From Alentia gelatinosa (Eukaryota; Annelida; Polychaeta; Phyllodocida; Polynoidae): a stretch of DNA of 64,000 nt. Of the stretch, positions 1 through 12,500 are shown in pieces (position 1 is the first letter of the stretch; each line of letters opens with the position of its first letter). A program made the position numbers and the translations under genes. Under the pieces are notes generated by a model. The model worked only from the letters and a program-made list of their open reading frames with translations. It did not search any database and had not been told where the DNA came from. The DNA lies in assembly GCA_950022655.1 (NCBI GenBank), contig OX465579.1, positions 48,463,950-48,527,949 of the forward strand, read 5' to 3'.

Positions 1-371
1 ACTTCCATTACATTTCCGCGCGCTAAAGGTCAGAGCGGTATAGGCCATCAAGTGCGCCAATCAGCGCTCATAGTGAAGGCCCGCCATTGAGTACCTGCGA
101 TTTGTAGGTATGCCTGATATCAGACCCGCCAGGCTGGTTATCGGGCTAGAGCGTCATATCAGGGAGAAGGGACGGTCAATATGATAGCCCAGTAACGCTC
201 CGATTTTAGTAGAAAATCGCCTAAATGGGAACATCATGAGAACACCGCGATTTTAGACTTACTGGAAACTGGTACGTATTACCAGTTGATAACGTAATGG
301 AGTAACCGGATTTCTTATAAAAGCATAACAGAAATATTTTGTCTATATCATTTCGGGAATACGTCTTTGCA

Positions 372-515
372 TTATTTCATCAACTTACCCCAGAATGCTT
401 GGCTAAGGCTGCACTGGCTCATGTAGTCGTTGCGGTCAATCACATATGGAGAAAGGACTTTCTTGAATTCGTCAAGTGTAAGTAGAGTCTTTTTATGACC
501 TCCAATGCATATATC
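372..515 (-). CDS. ACP6: ACP6 exon 10 (C-terminus)
   Basis: 144 nt including the TAA at 374-372, acceptor TTTGCCTTGTTACAG. It encodes DICIGGHKKTLLTLDEFKKV, LSPYVIDRNDYMSQC and a short tail ending KLMK. It corresponds to human [24 protein letters not shown]. No AATAAA is visible between the stop and the window edge. Confidence 0.9.
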   Translation of the reverse strand, partial: DICIGGHKKTLLTLDEFKKVLSPYVIDRNDYMSQCSLSQAFWGKLMK

Positions 516-3500
516 CTGTAACAAGGCAAACCCAAAAAAAAGCTCGACATGAAGTTGCCTTTGATGTTCACATGTCAAATTAGTAATCCTGTAAAGCAAC
601 TCGAAAATATAAATTAAGTATATTTTTTATAGTTCTTGCACCCTCAAACGATAGATATAATGTTCTTGTTTGATATTTCAATTGTAAAATTAATCAGATT
701 TATATATTGTCCTTATACAGAGTAATTTTTGGAGTGTATCAACTGGAATCCCTAGAAAATCGGCCAAAAATTAGCTGGCGATTCAAGAACTTCAGTATAA
801 AACAAGGAAAAAACTAACCTTATTGATGTAAATTGCTTGAGATTTTGTTTTTGTTTTGATGAGTTTCTTTTGTTCGTTTTAATTGTATTTTTTTAATGCC
901 TAACAATTTTGCCTTAAACAATCTCGATGGTGGGAAAAACAATAACGGAATTATATGAGAGTGAAATTCGCCAAAGTCATTGTCCTTTCTTTTACTGTGC
1001 CAATTTATCAGAGTTCATTACCTGTTGCACGTATCTGGTTTTGACCCAAAATTGAGCTTTCTTGTCCTGCCAGAGCTCAAAGCGGAGATCGGCTGCATAG
1101 GGGGGCCATAAACCATCGAAAGCGTCGAGCCCTTCCAACAAGGGGGTGAGTGTTGAATCATGACAGGAGAACAGGCACATACATAGCGGGCTGCACGGGA
1201 AAAGACAAACACAAAGTCTCCAATCAGCATTCCCCGGTTCTCACAGCATTCTCTACGACGCAGCTCAAACACGGGTGGCTAAAATGTAATGACCAGCGAT
1301 GCAAGTTACGGTACGATAACATATCCCAGAAATCTAGGGTGAAAAATGGCTGGACAGGACCCATTTCGCCGGTCTGTCGGTGGCGTCTCAATAGTTTCAT
1401 GCCGCTGGGGTTCAGTTAAGGTATGGCCAGGTGCGGCCACCTTGTAGGTATAGCCATGGAGTTCTAATAATTATTCAGAAAGTTCTTGTAATTTCAGGTA
1501 TTTGAATACTTGCATCCCTGGATTAAGAGAGTACTTCAGAGGAGAAAACAAAAGACAGGAAAAAGATATAAGAATATATATGGAGTCAATAATAATGACA
1601 GATTCAGTCGGCATAACTTCTCCACCATCACGACCACAACAAGGACGCCAACGGGCAATTAGAACTACTGGTATCACTGCGCAAAAACAGTACTTGGTCA
1701 AGGTCATACTAATTCAATCAAGGTGTAATCTGTTGTCAAGTTTTATTTGGGTTATACATAGCTATGATATATCTGATTTATAAGTGGTGTTCGTACTGGT
1801 TCGGGTTGTTGACGTGTTGGTCGATGTTGGATTGCACATTGTGGAAAGTTCGTCCCACGGTAAGCCTTAATGAATGAGGCTGGTCTCTGAAAGAGAAAAT
1901 ATCCTTCTAAAGTCGTGTGCTCGCCAATTTCCCCGCCTAATTATCCCAAATTGTTTCAAGGAGAAGCTCCATAGGGTCATTAATTAAGTTGTTTTTTTAT
2001 ATTCACAATAAAGACCTAAACAAGAATTTATCTTTTACTCTATATTTGATTGTCAAAAACACGGAATGTCGTTAGTATTCATGTGTTGAGGATTTGTTGA
2101 ATATCTCTATATTTTCATATCGTATATTGATATCAACAGAGATAACCTACTCAGGAAGGCCACTCATGTAGGTGAGGAGCATGCTGCTCGCCCCTTTCTC
2201 TATTTCGTCTTCTAGATCTAGCAAAAATTGAGGCACTGGAAGTCCATGGGCCTATGGAGAAAAATAGAGAAAAACTTTATTAATGCACAAAAAATAGTGA
2301 TATCAAAACAGGTCGTATATGAAACAAAATTATTGTCCGCTCAGATACTCGTCTGCCATTTTGTTTTTTCGTGTAAATATACTCATACATCCACACGCTT
2401 GCGCACGCGTACACATATGCGCTGCTAATTATGAAGATAGGAAGTTAATTAGGGCTTAATTAAAATGAATGAGCAACACAAAAAGCTACGTTAATAATTA
2501 GTCTGGATTTGGGCTCTCATGGAAAAAAGAGAAAATAACAAAGGCATGGGGCAGCGAAAAATATGATTGTAACTACAGAGGGAGCCACTATATTGTTTGA
2601 TCCGTTCTCTGCGAAAGCTGCATGCCAGAACTCCTCTGTTGTAACAATAGTTGTCTTTGTATGGAAAACTTCATTTTTTCATGCTACCTTGTGTCGTATA
2701 CAATGAAAATATTTGTGGGACTTGCGCTGAAATGAAACCTCCAGCCGAGCGATTGTGCGCTTTCCCTGACCAATGTACATTATATTAGTCAAAAATTGTG
2801 TTTCTGGTAACTTTTTTCATTCTTTCTCTTGTCTGATTAGGGTAAGCCCGCATCGACCTCTGCAGTTTCAGGGATCTAAATGTTCAACACCCTGATAAAT
2901 TTCCTTACGATTCAGGAATCTGACATTTCAGAACCTCCAACAATGTTAGTGATGCTTTCTGCTCCAGGTCATGATGTGAGCGAGGAGCTCGATGGCACTA
3001 ACAGTCTCTTACCCCTCCAGTGGAAGCTGCCGTTTCTGGGTCTCCCAATTTTGTTGTTACAGAGAAAATCCTATAATCTTTAGAAGTTAGTACAGCATAT
3101 TCACTGATATATTTCATATCATGATTGAAACAGCAACTATAAATCATAAGCTGTTAAGATAAGAATTTAGTGAGGGTAAGGTTTTGAGGTTAAGGTGGGG
3201 AGGGGGAGGGGGAGGTATAACTAGAAATAAACCCTTTGTTAGGCCCTATAACATTACTTAATGCTATTTAGGTATTTCTTGCGACACTATATAGAGATAT
3301 GTGCTTAGGAGAACAGATTTTAAATAACTAACCATTTTAATAATTAATCATTGTCGAGAGAAAATAGGTTTCTAAATTTTAGGGTATAGAATTGGAAAAT
3401 AACATGATACAATTTCTATTCCATATCGTATCTTCGGAGAAGCCTATACACAAATTGCATGTCTGTTATCAAAGCTATACAGACAGGGGGAATATGTCAT

Positions 3501-6500
3501 GCTCTCTGTATGATCTAAGTTTAGCATAGTGTTTGGTTTGCGTAGTACAACATGAAGGGTTATTACCATGAAACATGCAACTAACTTGGATCGTCACAGA
3601 AGTTCGAAAGTGTATGAGAGCATTGTTGATGATATCTACAGGTTTTATATAGTCTGCTGAAATTGATTTTTTTTACGCTTCGAAATATGATGTAATTATT
3701 TCTAAACCTGTCAATCATGGTCCTGATGTCATACCACAAGGACTCATACGTTGGCCGCATTAGGAATTAGAATTATTGTCTTTGAAATGGTCTAATTCAT
3801 CTGCTTGTTTCGGGTTTCTCGGTGATACTCCCAACACTATGATCACTTAAACTATTTACAACACGGAAACATAAAGTACTAATGTATCAAAGCATTCATT
3901 TGTGATTCAAGTGTTAAGTACTAACCAGAGTGACCACACTTGGTTGGTTAATAGGATTTCATGCCCAGTGTCCTTGATACAAACTCAACACTTACACCCT
4001 ATATTTTTATAGGAACGAACACCTTTTAAAAGGGACAGTTTTCCTTGCGGGTTATTTTTACAATTATGAAGTGCTTATACTACGCTATGAATACAATATT
4101 TTGTTACTACTGCAGCATAAGAAATCTGTTGCCAATATTCGCTACACACAATATACCAAAAAGGTGTTGATCCACACAAATCTACCCATAAATAATGGCC
4201 GTAAAATGTGGTCTGGGTAATTTTCCTCGGTTCTCAATTTCATTACAGCTTCTGCAGGGTAACTGCATAATTGAATACTCTAAAATTTAAGGCAGTAAAT
4301 GACAGATCACCAGTGACATGTAGGTTGAATTAAAGAGGCAATGCCTTTTAGGGAATTATCCCAGTGAGATGTCACTAACACGCTATGAGTAACTCATGAG
4401 CACAAAGCCGTTCATTTATATGTAGATCTTCATTGCTCCACAATATCAAATATCTAGTCTATGTGATTTAACTGTCGCCTCTAAACAACCCTGCTCCAAT
4501 AATTTATTTATAAAAGAATGAAACATGTATGTAAGACCATCATTGTTTGCATTTCTAATTATTATTAGGTTCGATGATTTACCTATTATTGTCTAAGGTC
4601 CTATTCATTATGAGTTTTATGGTTAATTCTCTATTGTTATTAAATCGCGCACAAAGGACTGGGTCGACTAGTACGCCGCTGGGCCAGCAAACCGCTTGGA
4701 TGCCTTGTGCATGGTGTTGGTGTGCCCACCGTGAGGAGGCGCTGGCTGAGCATGTAGGGCCTGCGCGTTCATTGCGGGAATGTTCATATTTTAGAACGCA
4801 GCAGACGTGGGGTCGTTGTGGCCGTTGTGAACATTGTGGCGAGCCAGCCGGGGCATGCACTTGGTCTGTTACTTCAGTTTGGTTCAGAGTATCTCAAGCA
4901 GTAGCCATCTCAAACGGGTTGTTGTCGTCCAACTGGGTTTCTGGGAAGCCTATCCGAGCGCCATTGTTGACTAGGGTGTGTATCATTGGAAACAACAGCG
5001 CACAATGACAAGGTCTTGTATTACTGCGCAAGGCGAAGCCAAGTGCAGTGAGAAGCAGACCTTGCCGAAGTGCGATAAACAAGACTCGACTGACTCGAGT
5101 TTGGTTTAGAATTTATCCTACCCCATCTATATAACTTCAGAATATCAAGAAATAACATAAAGCTCACCGAGATCTAGTGAAAATTGCATGTGCTTGTTGA
5201 TTGATACTCTCCATATCGCTCTTGCTTGCTTGCTTAGTGGTCATTTTTCACATAACGTCATTTCACAAATGTATCCCACTAGTGCAATAAATTTCATTTT
5301 TCTGCATACTCGCCCGAATACAGTCGGCCAATGTTAAGCCTATGGAGTTTTTGTATTAGGGGTAGGATAAATCTAGATGCCACACTTTATGGTAGCTCCC
5401 GTGTTTATGCGAGGGGGTGATCATGATGATCGTAACCACGGGACCCCCCTCGCGGAGTGATACATGGAGAGAGACTGATAAATTAGGGCAAGGGAAGCTG
5501 CATGTATGGTTCCCAAACAGAAAGATTTGAATGTAACACTATATACCTTTAGAGTATATAGAATCCTTTATGACAGGGAATGCGTGTGTTTGTGTCTATG
5601 TGGATGTCGGGCATAAATATGTCAGTTTAATGCACAACTGGACCACTCAATTAAGTAACTGTAATTAGTTCTCCAGTAAGTAGGCATCACTATAATTAAA
5701 CACTATATTGTCTGCACTTAATTAGCAATTTGTCGGAACTAAGCATTTAGCCATGTCACTGCTTCAACATAGATGATATTCATAGCGAATATGTTGTGAG
5801 AAAGTATCCCCTTTAAAAATATTAAACACGATTTATTCAAGTGTGATTAAATTCAACTTCAGCAAGTCATCTCCTGGACTGCAGTAATCGGAATGCCAGA
5901 CAAGTCGTGAAATAATTTGAAAGTTTAATATTTTAATGGAATACTCATTACTATTTCCCCATTCACCTCCTACCTGTAATTAATTTGAATGGTAAAAAGA
6001 ACAATATAAGCAAGTGTATAAAGGCAGCGAGGGTCTGTTGCAAGGAGTTTCTTTGTGTATTCTTCGATTTTTTTTTCAATGTCAAAATTTCGAAACTACA
6101 ATGTCTTTTCTTGATTTCTTTTGTCAGAGTACTTGGTACTTGGCTGTGGTATTGAGATGGCATCATACGAGGGATTGGACGTCGCCTCGGCTAAGCATAT
6201 CTTTTCATAACTTTTTTAAGGGAAAATCAAAATTCACTTTCTTTAATTTGTGTTGGATGCTCGTAAAATAAATTGTATCATTGCAAAATTGGTCCCAGCT
6301 GTCAAAACAATGATTACCCGTATTTATTTTTTAAAACCTATGCAAATGTTGCCTAATATTTGACTTTCATGTTGATACAGAATTAACTTAAGTTATCTAG
6401 ACTACTCTACTGTCGAGGTATTAAATTGTTTCTAAGCTTAATTTCTTACTAGAACGGTATTTGAGACAAAATCGAAGCATATTGACGGCAAACACCGACT

Positions 6501-9500
6501 ACCTTCAGTGTGAATTATCCAATCTATAACAAACAACCTAATCTAACGCTTCTACTAATATCAACCATCTGAAAATTCCCCCCAAAATGAAACTGAATAA
6601 AGTGGGGAGAAGAAAGTAAATTATGAATATTCTGCACAAATCTGCCATATAACGGATAGACACCTGAAGGACCTATAGGACCTAAGAGGAAGTTTCTTTC
6701 TCACATGGTGAAAGTAGGACTATAATATCTAACGACTGGGAAATTTATTATTTTCATATCTTAGTCACGCACCTGCCTTCTAAATCTACATTGCGGCTGT
6801 CCATATATGACGTCATGCTATTTGTCATCATTTTTGACCCGCCCCTCCTCCTAGTGCAAGACATCATTCATCAACGGTCCCTTTGCAGAAAGCCAAACAA
6901 AACAGGAAGTATCACAGACTTCAGTATGATTGTATCATGTAGCAGTATCCAACCTTTCCCTTCAGCACCTGACATCCTAGAAACAGCGCCCTATCCAAGG
7001 CAGTGGCTGAACGAAAACCCCTCCTACCACAGGCACCTTAAAACCAAAGCCATGTGATTTTAATTTTACCTTTTTACCTTTTAGCATTTTATCATATCAA
7101 ATTTGAGATCTACGCGCCCTTCCCACTTCATCAATGTTCTATGGAATTTCATCAATTATTCCTGTAGGCCTACTTATCGAAACATATAAATGCTGCGAAC
7201 CCCCCTAGAAGGCCCGGAATCATAATGCTGCGGTAGTCCCGGGAGGAGCTGGAGATATCATGCTAGGGTAAAAGAGTGAAGCAATCCAGTGTGAGTCACT
7301 TATTTGTATGTATACGCACACAGGTGCCTTTCCGGTACAGAAACGTCCCCAGCAGACTCAGTAAGAGGTCTTCAGCCAGTAATTAATACTGCCGCTCCTA
7401 ATAATATATGAAATTGCTTGCATTTTCTTAGAATTTGTAAGAAACTGGGGTGTTGTATACAACACCCCAGTTTCTTACAAATTACGTAGTAGAGGTTCCA
7501 GGTCTGTCCTTAAATCAAAAGCATTTTAAACTAGATAATATGGATAGGTACTGGTATTTATCTCAATATTTATCTCTCAAATGTTTTCTTTTTTCGCTGA
7601 AAAGTAAAAGCATCCGTGTGTAGGAATAGGTGTTAATGTGGCATTTGTATTTGGGATTAATTTGGGAAATGTGAATTTCAAGGTAATACACTCTCAATGG
7701 TTCAGCTGAACAAATATTCAAACCAATTTCACAAATTGCTTCAACAAAACCCAAGAGACCGGCCTAAACCGTGAAGGCTTTAAACAGAGGGGAATCTTTG
7801 TAACCCGTGAGCGTCACGAACCAACATCCCAACCGTGATGTAAAAATTCCGCGGGCTTATAATCTGCCTCCACGGCTGGCCACGTGCGGGGCAAGCCAGA
7901 CAAAGGCTGTGGCAGAAAAACCAAGGCACAGGAGAAGGCCGCCCTCAATGCCTCCAGCCGTAATCAATACTAACCTTCTGGTCTCAGAGAATCGCTGTGA
8001 CCGTAAAACCTCCATGCTAAGTAAATACAGCGCTAAACATAGACCGCCTTTTAAATTCACTTTCTAGAATATTGAGATAGACCAACGGGAATGAACGTGT
8101 GGTTCAAATATAGATATCCAAATATATTAACAAGGTCCTGGGGTGAGACTGTGAATACAGCGCGATAATTTTCCATTCGGTTCGACATTCAACTAAAACA
8201 AATGTAGTTTGTTGGTGAAACGGTAGCATATGTAATAGGATTTACGAGTCTACGTGTCCCCAACTGTCTCAGGTGGTAGACGGTAGAAGGGCGGCACTAT
8301 CCACCACCGTCTGTCTTATCCAGCTTCACAGATTATTCTCGTTTTACATTTTGTGACTTTTTATTTTTCAAAACGGAAAACGTTGACCTAGTGCTACTAT
8401 TGATGTCCACGTACAATGTATGGTGCCCTGCCAACGTCACATCATCAGGGGGAGCTTATTGCCAAAGTTTCAAAGGCACTATTGATCATTACTAAAATGT
8501 TTTTTTACCACCATATAGAATATTGAATGTCATCTAACCCATATTAACGGATATTGACAGGATTAAATGGCAAATGTAGTTAAGACAGTGGTTGAGATGA
8601 TATACCTTTCTAAAGAGGATTTCTTTCGATTCAAACTTAACTAAAAGTGTCATTTATAACACAGCTGAAATATTAACAAATTCACATTTTTATCCCGACT
8701 CCGCAATGTTGTGTTAGTGTCCCGCTTAAAGCTAGATTAAGCTTAAAGCAGCGAAACCTTTCATAGACTCCAAGGGAGTCCCTGGTAACGTCATCAGTTA
8801 TTATATAGGAAACCTATGAAAGTTTAGGGTCAGAGCCCGTATCCCATCAAGTCTGAATCGTGTAGTAATTCATAAGGTGAAGCGAGATGGGGGTCGAGCT
8901 CTGACCCTAAACTTTCACCTTCACATTGACTAACATTTGTGACATAATCCCCGATTGGATATTTTTCCTAAATATCTCATGGGCGTTGGATACGAGTTCC
9001 AATGTTAGATCTATGGAGAAAAAATACCAAGGGTGAGATAGAATATCATAACCAGCAAGCGCCCCATGGTTACAACAACGGTCGGGGACATTCTATTCCC
9101 ATGCAAGGCAGCATCTAGCTGGAGGTAGACCCATTTACTCTCGTCATCTTCATATCTATCATGCATCTATGTGAATTAGAGGAGCATTATCTGATGCCTG
9201 TGTGTGCGCGTGGCACAGTAGGGTGCTTAATAAGTAAAGTATGCGAGCACGAGTGAGCAGACTGGACGAAGGACACACGCGTAGGAGGTAGGTAGGAGCA
9301 GGAGGTTGAGTTGAAATGATAAGCAACACGTTATAACCAGTGACCACATCTCAGAATGACAACAACGCGCACCGTCTGGAAATCCCAGTTCGAACAGAAA
9401 ACTAATTATTGATCGCAGCGTCTTTGATCAACCTAGACATTCTATTATCTACCAAAACAAATTAGTACCACACAGCAGGAAATCAATGACGTGACGTCAC

Positions 9501-12500
9501 GGTGAGAAGGAGGGAGGTGCGGAGGAGGCGCCAGGGTGCATTAATAGATTCCCTCGGCTAAATTCATCAGGAACCACTCATCAGAAGAAAGGGGTGGTAG
9601 GAGAATATACACAATAGGGTAGCTTAGTGCGCCAGTCCCAACCGCCTCTATACTATAGGACTATACGCCATGGACGCAATTAACGCCAGGTGGCGCGTTG
9701 GAATTGACTCTCGTTAGCGGAAGCTATATGTAAGTGTGTGATGTATAGCGAGCGCGTATTTACCGTAATATACAACGATACCTTGTCGGGACCGTGTGCG
9801 ATTTGATCGCATACTTTATGATGCTTTGCTGTTGAGATTAAGGTTAAAAGGACAAATCTATGACGGAATATAGACACACCGATGCCAATGAGGTATAGAA
9901 AAAAATACAGGAACATTTTCCCGAAACCTGCTGATCTTCAGTTTTTATCTCTAATATTACAAGTGAAAATTTAAGTGAAAAAAAGATGACTGGAAAGAAC
10001 TGAAGTTGGCATTTTCTGTCGTTATAACCGAAACATAATCGTAAATCACAACCTTAGGCCAGATAAATGTGATGGTAATCACATGGATCTACCTTATTGT
10101 ATCTCCATAAAGATACCAACTTATAATATACCGACTGATACTGAAGGTGGAGAGTATTGAGAATAAATTACCCATTGATGCCGGCTCTTAGATATTTGAA
10201 TAATGTATACGGCACGGCACTAAACTGTGGAATGGTGTGGTTTCATCTTGAGGGATGTTATTGCCTTTCATGACATGTCAAAAATATCCCAAAGTTTCTA
10301 TCTCTATTTGCATAGAATTTGTAATGATGTCCTTTGGCAGACTTACGATTCCCACAGGCCATTAGTATGACTACAAGTCTCAAGAGTACATAGATTATAT
10401 GTTGAAAGATTGAATTTGAACAAATAGGCTCGCTACACACAAATAACTTCCGCTATTTACGCCATCTAGTATCGATGGTTTTCGCCTTGGCGTATAGGAC
10501 TAGTTCTACAGAGTACCTGGGTGGCCCTATGTGCAGCAGGGGGAGGTGCAGGATGCTGAGTGGTTAATACGGTACGTGGCCTACCTTGCGAGCAGCCACG
10601 TGGTCACGCCATGACATGAGATCCTGTCGACCTGACAATCCTGCCGATTATCAACGTAACGGTTAAAGGTATATTAATCAGCTGTAGACATCTCCATTGT
10701 GTTTGAACTCGTGGTACTCACATGAGCATGTCTCGTTCTCAACTTTTATCATTCTAACATCTGGTACGTAGTCACCGGTTCAATGAATAAGACTATGAAT
10801 AAGATTATAATCATTTATTACCCACCTAATACACTACGTAATACTCCTCGCTATCGCTCGGAGTTTTAGTTCGCGTCAACTACGCGGAGAATACGGCCAC
10901 TCAGATCGAAATCGTGGTAATATTGTGTATGTATTCATGAGTAAGTTAAATTCTTAGGAGTGAATCCTGACTTGTGCTTGGTCACTTACTATTAGTAAAC
11001 TTTTGGCTTTCTTATGATCAGTTCTATTTCAGTAGATTGTAAAGATGTACAATAATTCTTAACTGGTTGCTTAAACCTATTTCAGCAACATAATGCATGC
11101 GCTGCCATGCCACGCCATATGTGTACACTATGCCTGCCGTGCCACATCACCTAACAGCTCTATTTCTTAATTTCGATAACTTAGTCAACTCGTGATAGAA
11201 AGAGATTCCTTACCATATCTTTTATTTTGCAACCCCCACTGCTCAGTATCTATTTTGGTAGTTTTGCCTCACTGCTCCCCTTCACAAAATTACTGCCTAA
11301 TCAGACTACCAATCGCTAATTCAAATATGCTAGAAATATCTCAATATAATCAGAATAAGTGCTTTCCCGCAGGACGCCCTCTGGTGCCGCTTACCTAGGA
11401 CTTCGTTGATTTTGTTTGTGATGGCCGCAACACCCGGGATTTCCGCTTCCCGTTCCCTGACCCGCTTCTCCATAGCCAGCAAAGTCGGGCAAGACCGGAA
11501 GTTGGGAATAAGGGTTTCCTCCTTAGATGAAGACACAGGGATGACTACTGGCTCTGAAAGTGAGGGATATCAGTTTGAGACAGAGATCATGTTAGCAATA
11601 ACTTAAGTCTAGAGCACTCAAGAAAGCACATCATTTTGGATTTTCTTTTTAAAATGTAAAACGTCTTTTTGGTTTTACAAAGATATTTTTGGTCTATTGT
11701 ATTGTGATGCCCTAGGGAAAGACTTTAGTCGTCATGTCATCAAAACTTAAAGCACAAGTCAAGAGAACCAAGGGAACATTGGACAGGTTTTGTTTTGTTT
11801 TTGAAATAGCGATCTTTGTTAGACCAGTAATTATTGTTGCCACCTAAGAACCTTTGGTAATAAATAAGGTTAAATGACAAAAGGATTTTTCAGAGTTTGC
11901 CGCTTTTTCTCTTCTACTTCAATGTTTTTACAAAGTTATTTACGACCCTTCACTGTGATGCCCAGAGAAACGGCACTTTTAGAGGTAGTAGTGAACATAT
12001 ACATGTATTCCTGACTGAATACATGTATGTGACTGTTGTGAATAGATATGATTTTTAATAGCCTGATTCATTGAAACCAATGATTGATCGATTGATTTAT
12101 TCATTGATTTATTCAGTTATAAGAATCAAGGGAACTTCCTGCTCCATTCTTAGAAAGCATCCATCATATAATGTACCAGTATCTAGTCCGTTGTTTTGCG
12201 TATAAAGTTTTCACAAAAAAGATTTCACGTTATAGCGCATACTTCTAATTATACGTTTTAGCCAAGGATATTCTTCATAATACAGTTTATAGTGATCACA
12301 CTATGGGACATACTTTATGTACGATGCTGATACCATACCTGTTGAGTAACAACCGGTAAATTATAAGGAATGGATCTACCATAAAATGATATTTTCAATA
12401 TAAAAATCTTACGCGTTAGGTTGCTAAAATGAAACATGTGTTTCTTTCAGAAGAACAGTGAATCTTTCAGCAGAACTCGGTGGATGATATTTGACTTTGG

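Larger units (their letters stand above)
2252..6915 (-). other. ACP6 intron 6
   Basis: 4.66 kb of AT-rich sequence between exons 6 and 7. It holds the GC-rich island (4650-5095) and a MITE-like element (5111-5372). Nothing else supportable; its left border depends on the tentative exon 6. Confidence 0.5.
6969..11394 (-). other. ACP6 intron 5
   Basis: Contains the perfect 52-bp palindrome (7432-7483), the 8817-8917 inverted repeat, and a MITE-family relic at about 8999-9045. The 7857-8067 region has overlapping open frames but no recognisable product. Confidence 0.5.

Noticed and set aside
9928..9989. Alternative ACP6 exon 6
   Set aside because: Phase and length fit, but the donor (GTTTCG) is poor and the aspartate before AHGLP is absent; 6968-6916 fits better.
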